From positions 34,519 through 76,864 of the forward strand of contig JH157227.1 in NCBI GenBank assembly GCA_000226015.1: a stretch of 42,346 bases of DNA, given 5' to 3'. Position numbers and translations under genes: made by a program. Shown here in pieces: positions 21,970 to 34,200 of the stretch. The stretch is from Mnemiopsis leidyi. Lineage: Eukaryota > Ctenophora > Tentaculata > Lobata > Bolinopsidae. Under the pieces are notes generated by a model, which did no database searches, was not told the origin of the DNA, and saw only the letters and a list, made by a program, of their open reading frames with translations. The number at the start of each line of letters is the position of its first letter. The stretch's first letter is position 1.

Positions 21970-24900
21970 ATGGAGTCATCGGGCTACAAGATAACCAACA
22001 GATCAAATCCATTTTCTGTTAACTCCCTCTTGTCTGATAGCAGTTTGAAGAAGTTCCACCCTTACCTGCGACAGAGTAAGTATATAGAAGTCACACACAA
22101 TGCACTTGTCAGTGTCTAACCTAAATTTAATTATTCATAGCTTTTTTCTATTGTTTTTTCCCTTGAACACTTACTGCGATTAGTAGCAGTTGTTATTTCG
22201 TATTCAGCCAAATGAATTGATAAGGAGCTTCTGCTTACCAAATGTCTGACAAGCACCCGTTATAACCGATATACCATTTGCTTTGCGTAACCAAGAAAAC
22301 TTTAACTTGCTTCACTATTATAGTGGAGCTAGTTAACGACATGCCGGCATGTTCGAGGGCAACAAGTAGAGGCCATAAATGACTCTACTTGGTGATAAAA
22401 TCATTGTTGACTAAGTTGTTGATTGCAAAAACAATCATCAAGTTGTGATTTACGTTCAATCAAATTGACACTATTTCATAAACATTCAATAAATATATAG
22501 GGTCCAAATCTTTCGACCAGTTTAACTTGAACCCAGAAATAAAGCTCATTAATTAAAATACCGAAGCAAGTTTAAATCCATGGTGACTGGTGATATCATG
22601 TCCTACTTAACTGCTTCGATCAAATCGACACTCATATCTAGTTTTCGCCTGGCCTGATCCACCATGAGCAAATGAACAGCAGCAAACTGCGGTTAAATGG
22701 TTTATCATAACTGCCAAAACATGCTCTCTTGATGAAAACCTCTTAACTCAGTACAGAATAGTTGCGAAATTTTATCTTTCTCACCTGAGCAGCCTTTCTT
22801 ATAGTTTTATTCATTTTGACTTTGGCATCTTTGCAGTGAGAGCGCAGTTGCTTTAACTCATCGGGCAACACCGCCCCTAATGTGATTTTCAATAAGGATT
22901 TTTGGCGTTGGACTTGGACTGATCTAAGATTTTTCGTTCGTGAGAACAAGGTCCCTTGATATTAAGAATTACGTGTGGCTAGGGGTAGGAAACTCACAGA
23001 ACCAAATCGAGAAGTACTTTCCGGTTCCCTGTCGAAAGTTTAAGTGTACTAGCACATTTCTTCTAGACCAATATTACAAAACTGATACACCAGACCAAGC
23101 TTTTTCATGATTAAAAAACATAGATGTGTCAGTGTACTGTGTATGGCGGCTATGCCTGTCTGGCCCGCCCTAAAATGAACAATTTCACAAAAAGGTGCTA
23201 AAATCGTTACCTCCACCATCCTCTTTAAGGGAAGGAGAGGGCTCCAGTGTTTATCTTACACACCTGATCACACGTTCAGCAGGAAACTCGTTACTGAGAG
23301 TTGGCCGCCCTGTCTACCCCCCTCAAAGGACTCATGACGAAACGGAATGTGTATATTGCGGCAACATCTTGTTTGTTTAGCGGAACTGGGCCAGGACCTA
23401 ATTGTAGCGGGCTGACAAGGTGTCAAAATTTCCAAATTCAGGTTGTCGTGTCACGTGAGGAGGGTAGGTGGAGAGGATCGCTTTTATTTTAATTGGAGGA
23501 GCTCTCAGCACCAATCAAGTTGAATCAACACTATGATGGGTAGTTACTGTTATCGCTTACTTACCAACACTTATTAGACTTAACGCCGGTTTGAGCACCA
23601 GTTTAATCAATAAGATATTACATTCTTTGGTGTCTTGTGACTGTAGCTAATTAAAATGGTGACAAAGTTGTTATAAAAAGTCTGAGTGAGTTTATGAACT
23701 AAGTTCAGTAGTTCACTATACTACTATAGTACTGTAGTGCTTTAAAATAATGGTTCATCACTGATAGTGCCAGAATTGATACTTTACCAGCTTTGACCAC
23801 CTTAACAGAGTGACACTTGACCGCTGCATCCCCCGTACCAGAATCAAATTCGTAGAGGAAGATACAACGACCAACACAGGCCAATTACCTTTAATCTGAA
23901 GCACCTTCAGCGATTGTATGGTTACTGGTCAGGCAGTCAGCCGATTTGGTTTAGCGCTGTTTATTAAATTGATGGTGGTAAACTCAATAACCAGCATTAG
24001 ATGCTTTAAGCTTGAGTATTCGAGTTCACGAAATCGTACAGACGAGCGACTGAAAAGTTAAGGAATGCACATTACCTACCTTGTTCACTGTTTGGACTCT
24101 GTCGTAGAATACTTTTCATAGCTTTCTATGAAATTTGCTCATCAAGAGAGAATCTGCTGGTACTAGTACTACTACTGGCCTATAAGTCAGATAATGCTAG
24201 TACAGTGTGATAAATTTGAATTTTATGAATATGGATAAAATCCATGCGCTTTTAATTGTAAATCCAACTTTGATTCCCAATCCCATTGCTATTAGTGATC
24301 ATAAAAACGAAAAAGTCTGTTTTTACTGGATTTCTTTTTTATATTTTAAAAACCGATTTACTAAAAGTCAATTTTGCTTTTTCAGGTTCAATGTTCAGAA
24401 ATCTAGATCTATCGATGCTCGGACCTAGAATTGAGCTTCCAAACTTGGCACCCCCGACACCCCCCTCCCCAGTGGCCCCTGCCGGAAAGGGGGTTCAAGT
24501 CAACCTGGAGAACAAAGAACTGTGGACTAAGTTTCACGCTCTCAACACTGAGATGATCATCACTAAAACTGGCAGGTTTGTCCGCTTTGTCACTTACTTA
24601 TACTATTACTAATACAGTGGTAGGCAGTGTGCCATTTTTATGTGGTTTTTGGAAAATTCGAAGGTAGTTGAAGAAATTTTGCCGAAATCCAATAAACAAA
24701 GAGTTCATTGAGATCTCAAGGCAAACAAAAAGTCTGCGGTGCCACGAAAAGTCTGCATGGGAGCTATTGATCCCTTTTCAACCCACGCGCACTAAGGTTC
24801 TTTATCTAATTGGCTTGCCACGTGGTGGATGTAAAGGTAATCGCTCAGACGGTCAATTTATTCATGAGAACACACACTGTTTAATTAATCCGTCCGTTAA

Positions 24901-27900
24901 AAAAGTGCACTCACAGTGATTGTTAGGTGACAATGGGTGAAGCATGTGCAGCTCAGGCAAAACCGTACCCCTGCCCCTTTGTTTATCAGCAAGCTATCCC
25001 CCTCAATGGCTCGTAATCTGGGTCCAATTATCTTCGTAGCTGTAGTGACTTGCTCAGCTAAAAATCTCACGTGAACTTCGTCAAGTGCCCCTCTAAAGAT
25101 AATACTGCATTGTTCAATGATCGTTATGAAAATGAGAAGTTAGACTAAGGATGCCGAGGACAAAGGGCCGATCCTGGAGGCTTGGTGAGATTTTGGCCAG
25201 GAGATTGTGGCCTGTGAGATGGAGGGTATTCCTGTTCAGATGACTCTGGGGGAGTGCATTGTGGCTGGACATCAGGACAGATATAATAGCTTTAATTTAG
25301 CTGACGGGTACTAACTTTGACATCTCGTACAAAGCCACAACAGCCTGTAATGACAACCAAGAGTCTTTAATTCCATTGATTATGGGTACAATTATTTTAT
25401 AAAGATAATAGGCATACAGACTTCAAAACGTTGGCAAGGTTTTAGCTTGACGAGGAGTGCACGAGTCCCATACCCCAACAATGGCAGCTCTTTGTTTTGG
25501 CTCGAAATTGATATCATTTAACTCACCACGAAGCAAGTTGTATGTCATAACACAATGTGGTGACAATATGCTTGGCGATAGATGATGCTCATTCTTTTAT
25601 TATCAGGCTCCAGAATGGAAAATTGAAAACGGTTGTTCGAACAATGACAAAGTAATAATAGACACTAAAACGTTAAAAACTTTTAAACGCGCCAAATGAC
25701 ACCAACAAAGGTCGAAGCTGACGAGCGGGGCTCTTCTTACAAAGCGTTTTGTTACTCAATAAACAACTATCTTTATTGCAGGAGAATGTTTCCGCCGATT
25801 AAGATAAAGCTGAACGGACTGAACCCGAACAACAAGTACATTGTACTCATGGACATGGTGCCAGCTGACGACCATCGCTACAAGTATCAGAACTCGGAAT
25901 GGGTTAGTTGGAACACCTACAGAAATTTCAAATCCTGTTGTACTTTTATTGAAATTCCTGTTTCAGTTTCTTAAAAATAAATTTATTGTCATACGATGAT
26001 TGAAAGGCATATTTTATGACGAATCCTGCTAAAGCAAACATTAAGAAAGGAACCAAAAAAGCTATAATCTGACAAAAATAATATATGTAAAAACTATAAT
26101 CTGACACAAAAAACTATATAAAAATAATAACTGTCAAATATTTGTCTCACAAGGGTCACGTTCAGGTGATAGCCGGGAAAGCGGAACCCACAGTACCGGG
26201 TCGGATGTACATCCATCCTGACTCGCCTGCCACCGGTCTGCAATGGATGAAGGGACCAGTCACCTTCCACAAGATGAAGCTGACCAACAACACTCTCGAC
26301 CAACAAGGACATGTATGTCACCGGATTAATTTCTTTCATGGCTATCTGTTTTGCAACTACCAATTAAGTCTTTACCGCTATGATTAATTATTTCACTTGC
26401 GAAAATGGATGTGAGGCCAAATTTTGAATTTAAAATTAAGGTAGCTGATAACTTAAGACACGTCAAAGTCAACAGTTAAATTGATATAAAATAGTTCCAC
26501 AAATTTGTTCCATCCCACAATTTTTCACTGTAAATCGCCAAGCGCCTTACAACTGTCTTTCACGACTGCGGCTCCACCATGATTGGGTTTATTGTGGGAA
26601 TTTTCGCCTCTATCTCTAGCGGAAAACAATTACGTGCCGTGATCTTGCGCTGGGAGAAGGACTCTCTCCCTCGCTGTAGACCACACATGTTCCTGCTCAA
26701 CCTCTCACTTCTAACTCGATCTGCGGCTCGTTAGTTGACCACTACACAACCGCCACAGGGCTGTTAGCCCGCCACATTTTGGGAGGAAGTAGCCAGATTT
26801 AGTGATTATCTCCTCAGTTTCGTGTGTGCGAGAATAACAGCTGATAGATCGGCTAAAACGACACACTCTGACCTGACTAAATTGCGCTAAGTAGCCGCAA
26901 CTTGTTGGAAAATCGTGCCGACAGGGAAATGTTGTCCTTGTTATCGCAAGAACTGACACGAAACTTGGAAAGCGGGGAGCGATTGAGACTTACAGGGAGC
27001 AATCTTTGATACGAGGACTTAATGATACATGATGGTAAACCAGGAGCGCTCTTAAGTCTATGAAGACCTGATCTTGGAGAGGCTGGTCTACCCCTGCATA
27101 TTTTTCGAAGAAAAGCTCCAGCTTTGAGCATGATGGTTTGGCAGTATATTGTAACCAGGGCGTGTTCACATACTTCTGTCATGTATCTCGACGTGTCAGC
27201 TGATCACAGAGCCACAACACTTGCACTGCAGTACTGCACGTGACAATACCACAATTCCCAGCCATTAGCTCCTCTCTTCTCAGGGTCCGATCTGCCGTTC
27301 CAGGAAGCAGCCCGCATTACCTTCGATACACTTCAGTACCCAAAAAATCCGCTCCCGATTAGGGCTCACTCATTACTGTCACTTTTCTAAGGCTCGACAG
27401 TAATGATCTTTTCCGTCTGCCCCGATCTCTGAGCAGCTAGGTTCACGCCTTCCCTGACAAATGTGAGACTTTTTGACAAATTCTCCAGTACAGGATGGCC
27501 ACGACATGAACTCGACTAGATTTTCTGCTGGGTGATTGTGAGCGGCTCCTGTTGGTGGGATATGGGACCAATCTAATGCCGCGGTTTGATAGCAGATTAA
27601 CCGAGTTAAATGTCACGGTGGATCTTGTCGTGTCAGGTGAAGGTAGCTCGGAGCTGGTGTCAGCTACCTTTCAGACACTCTCTGTTTGGTCTCAGCTCAG
27701 AGACTCCTCATTAATTTAATGTGTAGCTCCTACCGTTCTTGACAGGTCTAAAGGGCTAATAGAACAATGTTATTTGCACGAAAGATCGTAGCTAGAGTTA
27801 GACCCATGATGATGGCTATGACAAAGTACCATCAAGTTGCGGTATTATAACGGTTAATCTGTCAAAGTTAGATCAGATAAGATTGAGTGGGCAATGAAGT

Positions 27901-30799
27901 CAGGGCTAGATCAGTGTCCTGATCAAGAGCTTATCGATCAATTGAAGAGTTATTCTCACAAGCATCGTCTGCTGCATTCAGGGCAAACTTCATGGATTAA
28001 AGTAATTAGTGATAAAAGTGATTAATGATATTAGGGTCCAGCTACTGTAATTATGAAGATCTCTCTTTATTGGTCACAATGCAGTGATAGATAAGAATAA
28101 ACTTGATGAATTAGAATAACAATTTAAGTTTTCTGTTCTGTTGACTCTTCAAATTTCAGATTATACTGAACTCGATGCACAGATACCAACCTAGGATTCA
28201 CGTTGTTGAAGCTAACGATATAAAGTGGTTACAGTTTGCTTCCTTTACGACAGTGTCATTCCCAGAGACCGTGTTCATGGCAGTTACCGCTTACCAGAAC
28301 GACCAGGTAATACAATTTTTAGAAAACTGGAAATGTTTTTGGGCTAAGAGTAGGTTCCTACATGTCATGATGTAACGGAGTGTACAATACAATTCTGCTG
28401 GCGACTTTCCTGAATATGATAAAAAGAAATAGAACATAATTTAATTACAATAACAATATGAATAATCTCATTCAATAATTTTAAATTTTCCATCAGATAA
28501 CTCAACTGAAGATAGATCACAACCCCTTCGCAAAAGGATTCAGAGACCTCTGTTCAAACAAAAATAAAGACAAGTAAGTTTTAACCTTCCTTGATTGTAC
28601 AATGTACACTTGTACACTTCTTATCCCCCTTAAACTCAATTCAAGCCTAGAATGCATGCATGTAAAACAGTAACACACATATGTGTATACATGTGTAGCT
28701 GTATGTTTGTCCGCTTTGTCATAAGGGTACCTGATACCGTTAATGTACCTTGAAGGAACCTGTATTTTGATCCCTGTTTTCGCACCTCGCCATGCTCCTC
28801 AGACCGCATAGCGCCTCTTCCACCGATCAACAATCCCGGGGAAAACACTCAATTAAAGTGGAAGAGGCTGAAGTTACTTTTATCTTTTAGCACCTATGAT
28901 CAAATAAACTCAAGCTTGGTTTTGGGTTACAGATAATTCAAAAATTGTTGCAGCCCTGTCACTCAACCACCCAACCGTAATTGGGACAAAGAATGTGCAA
29001 CTTTAGTACAGCCTTTGATGGGTATAATTTTTAATTGAGTGTCACCTCGAAGTGGCGATCAGCTCGGGGAGATAACTACCCAGCTTCACACACACTCATA
29101 TCTTGTGTCACACTATACCGGAACTTGCATGTAGGGACATTGTTACTTCCTCCAACGAATTGTTGTAAGTCTCGTTATCTGTCGCCAATTCATTATCACC
29201 AAGTTACTGTTCCGTAAACATAAAAGTACAATGATTTTCTTTTTTCAGAAGTCAAGCTATCAGCCCAAGTCAAGTGACCAGCACCACCTCAGAACAGCAA
29301 TCTCCACAAAGATTACTAACAGAGACACCGGGAAAGTCACCCGAACCTTCCAAAGCAAGTGAGTACCATGAGAGAACAGTACGAGATATTAGTATGGTAG
29401 TGTGTGATCTCAGTTTATCATCTTGTTGACGTTTTTGAACAGTGAACAGTGACTGTGTGCGCTTTGACATAGTACAGTAAGCATAGCTCTCGTGTCTGAT
29501 GACAAGATTCTATGACAAGAAGATGTGATGATTGCATTCAGGTTAGCTTTGGGTAAAGTAGCGACTTATGGGCTAACGCACCTGCCTTAGGCAGATGAAC
29601 ATAACATGAATCAGCTATGAAATTACTATCCTCATAAAATTCTAAGCATCACATTAAATGTTCGCTTCTTTGGAATTGGTCTAGAGTAAAAATCTTGATA
29701 GCACATTTATAGGTCTAGACTCATACCACAGTGTTTGCGGTAAAGTCAGCACTATTACTATTATGAGAAACATAGAGGCTCAGGCGTGTTCTGTTAACAG
29801 CTTTGAAATACAGGCGCTTACTGGGGGGATGGGGATGGATGGGGGGGGAATTTAACCATGGTTTGTATCATGGGGGCATCATGGTCAAATGAGCAAAAAT
29901 TGACGATAACGAGTCAAAATCACCGTGGTGAAATGGTTCAAATTTTTGATGAAATGACCATGGACATAGGGAAATTCTCGGTGTTTTTGTGGGCATGGTT
30001 TATTTGTCTGACCATTGAGTTTTACCATTGAGGCATGGGGAAAATTCTAAGATGCCTCGATCATGGTCAGTGCCTCAGCCCCTATCTAAAAGGAAATTGT
30101 AGTTTGATTTGAAAAAATGCCAGAATAAGAACAAGCTTACTCTCTTTACCGAGCATGTTGACGAGGTTTAACTAAACATTCCAACTCTCTAACACGCTTC
30201 AATCCCAGATGATGGACCGTTACCTGGAGGATTTGACACATCACCCACCTACGTGCCTGCAGTCTACCCAACCTCCCTCCCCAGCACCCTCCACCCACCC
30301 ACCATGCTTCAACTCAAGGACTCCCTCATAGCCAGCCATAACTCCCTTCTTGCGACCGCTGCCAACACCCTCCTGAGCAAAGCGGCCGCCTCTCAGCTCC
30401 TCCAAACAGCCACCACCCCGACTCTCAGTCTACCTCAACCGTTTAAGCTGGACCTAAAGCAGGCTTTGGAAGCGCTGGCTCATCAGGTACTTATATCTGG
30501 CATATTACTGTCATCCATATATATCCACGAGGGATCGTGAGCCAAACGAATAGCGTCCAATCACCCGCAAGTGCGCTTGCTTCTTCATTTTTATTGCGAT
30601 TTCTTGTCTTTATTCTACAGTAATTTAAGTGAAAGAAAATGCAATTTACCCCGAGCAATTATGATGTATAATTATGATTGCTAAATATGGCATTAAGAAA
30701 CAGAAAATAATATCGCTGTATGTCCAGGTCGCTCTGGAGAAGTCATCAAGTCTACTCAAACAAACGATAAAGACGTGGAGACCCTGGGAGGACCGCTAA
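21970..30799 (+). CDS. T-box transcription factor with eh1-like and WRPW repressor motifs
   Basis: Nine exons: 21970-22075, 24386-24575, 25782-25902, 26166-26312, 28160-28306, 28497-28573, 29249-29358, 30209-30486, 30728-30799; 415 residues, all phases consistent. The T-box DNA-binding domain spans about residues 72-258, with hallmarks [41 protein letters not shown]-type [26 protein letters not shown] and [15 protein letters not shown] followed by NPFAKGFRD. The intron splitting the Arg before RMFP is at a position common in T-box genes. By remembered comparison the domain is nearest Tbx6/16 (VegT) or Tbx2-like members; the subfamily is unresolved without a tree. Residues 13-21 (NPFSVNSLL) fit the eh1 pattern, and residues 409-412 are WRPW, followed by EDR and the stop. 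The middle is Pro/Thr-rich and then Ala/Leu-rich. A nuclear repressor role is inferred. Confidence 0.9.
22603..23028 (-). CDS. Possible nested gene in T-box intron 1 (partial, 3' exons only)
   Basis: Three minus-strand segments join in frame with good splice sites: 22998-23028, 22785-22923 and 22603-22686, ending at TAG 22603-22605. The main exon encodes [20 protein letters not shown], then [13 protein letters not shown], with donor CAG-GTGAGA. The last encodes [20 protein letters not shown] and DLIEAVK. The result is a helical, charged peptide of more than 80 residues that I do not recognise. No convincing first exon or start codon was found upstream. It could instead be a decayed gene copy or chance; the matching phases at two junctions argue mildly for a real gene. 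Confidence 0.35.
26313..28159 (+). other. T-box intron 4, no exon seen
   Basis: This 1.85-kb intron is GC-richer and less repetitive than its neighbours from about 26560 to 27740, which is compatible with conserved enhancer sequence. E-box CAGCTG occurs near 26839 and 27199. Antisense frames near 26711-26959 and 26877-27182 overlap each other and have no splice-site support or protein character. Confidence 0.4.
29823..29848 (+). repeat. G-run cluster with G-quadruplex potential in T-box intron 7
   Basis: Runs of six, four, two and eight G separated by AT make up this 26-bp purine tract. It precedes about 220 bp rich in CCATGG/ATGGTC motifs (29855-30070), including the inverted pair GAGGCAT and ATGCCTC near 30030-30060. 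No coding potential is seen. Confidence 0.5.
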
Positions 30800-31055
30800 T
30801 ACCAACCGATAGCCGATGTCGAGGCTGATAGCAGAATTAAACAGAATTGTTAGTGGAGTCAGATAGGTTGAAAAGGAGACTAGAGAACCTGCGATTCAGA
30901 CGTGCTGTAGCAGGATTCTTGGCAGAGGCCAATGTAGGCGTGCAGATGAAAGACATGTTTTAGTTGTTATGAAGTTGACCATAATATTTAAATTATTTTT
31001 CAGGTTACTGTTCAATTTAATTGATGAAATTTATATTTGTATGTATAGCTCGTGA

Positions 31056-31061
31056 AATAAA
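31056..31061 (+). terminator. Poly(A) signal AATAAA of the T-box gene
   Basis: AATAAA lies 257 bases after the T-box stop codon, and a second copy follows at 31118-31123. ATTAAA on the opposite strand at 31066-31071 and 31016-31021 could serve the convergent ANKUB1-like gene, so the two 3' ends may overlap. Confidence 0.6.
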
Positions 31062-31287
31062 AATATTTAATTTTTTGACGTACTATGAATTGACAAACTG
31101 TGTTTAACTTTGAACGAAATAAAAACTTCGATTACCAGAAGAACGGAATTAAATGTATCAATTTTCGGCAATTTATCTTGCTTTCATATTATAGCTTCAA
31201 ATGCAACTCCATTTCCACCCATCAAATTCTTTTGTACTTTGTGACAATCAATAATCCTCTTCTTTAAAGAGGAAATTTGCAAGAGCT

Positions 31288-34200
31288 TCATCCCTTGACA
31301 CTTGCAGTCGACTTTTCCCTCAGCAATGCACCACCTCTATTCCTAAAAGCTCGAGACTCTGTCCGAGATTTAGCTTCCGATGTGTTGACACTGTTAGTCC
31401 AGTTAGCAGCAAAATTAGAAGGCATGTTACCCTTGTCTCTGTTTCTGTACAACTGTCTCCTATAGAGGATCCCCTGCTCGTTTCGAGTGGTTGGTGTGGT
31501 TGGCGTTCCCTCTTTTAGTTTCCTCTTTAAAGTGCTCTCATTTACAGACAGCGCTATTCTAAATTTAGACATCCATGTTTTGTTGTTGTAACGTTCTGAC
31601 ATCTCAATACAAGCGGCAGCTTTTTCCCTGGCCGTCAACCCATTGTGAACCCACAAACCAGTGTTATAATCCTCTATAGCTCTTACAGTCCTTTTTCCAC
31701 TTTTACAGCTGGTAGGCGACGTTTTCTTCTTCTCAGTCGTCAAGTCTTTAGAGCTGGTTTTCTTGCTCAGTACTGGAAGTGCTGGATCAGTTTTCTTGGG
31801 TGTAAAGAGGAGGTCGGTAAACTCCACCTTGCCGCTGGAGCGCTGTGTCGTGTCCCAGTGTAGACCCTGGGTCAGGACGTCTTTCTTCATCTGACGAGTT
31901 TTTGCTGACGGAGTCCAGCTTCTTCCTCCTGTGCTCTGAGAGAATAGTATCATCAAGATCTGTTTGTTCGATTCTAACAAGCCCAAGATTTCTTGTTAAG
32001 ATATCAAAAAATATATTATTAGGCTCAATTGTTGGGTTCAATAATAATAATAACATAATCTTTTAACTGTATGATCAAATATTGGTAGTTGAATGTTTTA
32101 AAATCAAAACTAGTCTTTACCCAAGCTCTACGGTCAGACAGGCTGGAAACAGGACGTTCTGCAAATTTAGCCGGGCAGGTTTGACACCGAAAGTGGATCA
32201 ATCCGTCAATGTGCATGGCTTTATCACCTGACATGGCATCGCCTGAGTCTGGGGTAGCTAAGGTGTCAGGAAAGTGACCCAGATAGCCAGATGGTAAGTC
32301 ACTGGTTAATAAATACAAGCACTACGAGGATAGGTTGTCCATTTCAAAGATTCTAATATCATTATATCAAGGCATTCAAATTGAACTCTCACTTTGCGAG
32401 GGGAGAACCTGACTCTTCCTGGCATCAATTGCTTTAGTATTGTAACTGCCGTCAGAGGACTTCTTTGACATGAGAGCAACTTTGTCTCTTCCCAAAGCGT
32501 GCCACTGTTTCACTTTAGTCACCAGACAGTGATTCCTGGCGGCACTGACGTAATCTTAGGAAATAACCCAAAAAGTCCATAATACTAGGCAGTTTCAACG
32601 CAAATATGGTTTGTTTTTCATGTAAGTATAAGGTTTAGAATTTCGTGCTAGTCTCTAGCAGACAACGCCCGATGCTAATGCTTCTAGTTTTGCAGACCAG
32701 CTGGAAGTTCATTCGCCCATCCGATAACGAGAGTAAGAGACATTGCCTATCGATCACTGATCAGGGAATCGTAGAGAAATTATACTATAACCAAAGCTAC
32801 TACTGATTAGAAGTAAAGTTATACCTATAAAGAAAGTCTTCATCCTGAGGATTCCCCACCAACTCTGGAATCAAGACTTGAGGTTTGCTCTGTTTGGTAT
32901 TGATGTGTGTAATACATTCAGTGTGTCCTCTCTCATTTGCTATTGCCAAGGCATTCTGCCCTTTATAATTCTGGAAACGAAGTGTCTCTGATTAAGTCAA
33001 AAAAAGTTCAGACTCTTCAGAATTCATCCATATTCCATATACTTACTTAAATGTTTATCGTTCGCATAACACCGAAATGAACTAACCTGTACTATGATAC
33101 TGCAAGGATATCGGCTCATAAAGAGTCTCAGAAGTTCCAGTCGACCTTCTTCAGTCGCCTTGTGGACAGCATACAGATGGAGGGTCGGATCATTCCTATC
33201 ACTGCACCACTTCTTTCCAGGGTGATAGCCTTAAAAAGTTGGTAATAAGAACCAGAGAATAGAAGTGGACATCGTGGTTGACCACATCCTACAATGTGTG
33301 CTCTACCAGAGATCAACATTAGAATACCGAGCTATCAATAGTTTTAAATTGTCGCGCCATATCGCTAATCGATCGTACGGTAGAACCGGTGCCAAACCCC
33401 ATAATTGCACTTTACAAGCTTACGTCAGGCGACAAAAAAAACTTGATATGTCTACTCTCACCAACAGGTTCGTCAGCTCTGACCCCTCCATTGAGCATGT
33501 CTTCGGCCAACTCCAGCATTCCAAGGTGGGCTGTCATGAACATGACTACCTTCATCTGGTAAAACTTTACCGCTCTGTCCGGGTCTAAAGCAGCCTGCAC
33601 TGCCGTGATGTTTCCCTCCAGGGTCGCATTTATCAGACTAGACCAACCTTTCCAAACCTGAAGATGATATTGTTTTAAATTACTATTGTAGTGGCTGTGA
33701 GAAGAACCGCAGCCAGTATTTGCGATTGATACTTTCTCTAGTTTGAGAAACGTATATCATCGTAAACCAGACCATTTTAGCTGCAATAGGTAAGTTGATA
33801 TCTTAGTGCCGCACTGTTGCATTACAAGCAAACTAGTTGAACTTGAACTCTATGGCTGATTTGCTGGTGTTAATACTTATACTTTAACCTATAATAGAAG
33901 ACAATTAGCTGCAATATATTAAGGAAACTCTTGGTCCATCGCAATTTGCCAAAAAGCCGGTGCAGTAAAATACAATTTCGAGCTTTGATCATATCTAGAA
34001 GCGACAAATCACGGAACCCGATTCTGGTGGCCAAGTTGACAACCAGGTTAAAATGGTAGCCATATTTTCAAAGAAACAGCGTAAAATGTTCATCTCATAA
34101 GTCACCTGAACGTAAATGGTGGCACCGGGCAGAACTCCGTAATCGTTGCAGGTGTGCTTGGAAAACATTTCGCGCCCTGACGCGTCTGCTAATCGAAAGC

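Noticed and set aside
24668..24919. 83-codon plus-strand frame in T-box intron 2
   Set aside because: No splice sites in phase with the T-box exons and no recognisable protein features; probably chance.
31845..32066. Small plus-strand frames over 31645-32066
   Set aside because: They are shadows of the last exon of the ANKUB1-like gene, which carries the consistent reading frame and ends at a natural stop.
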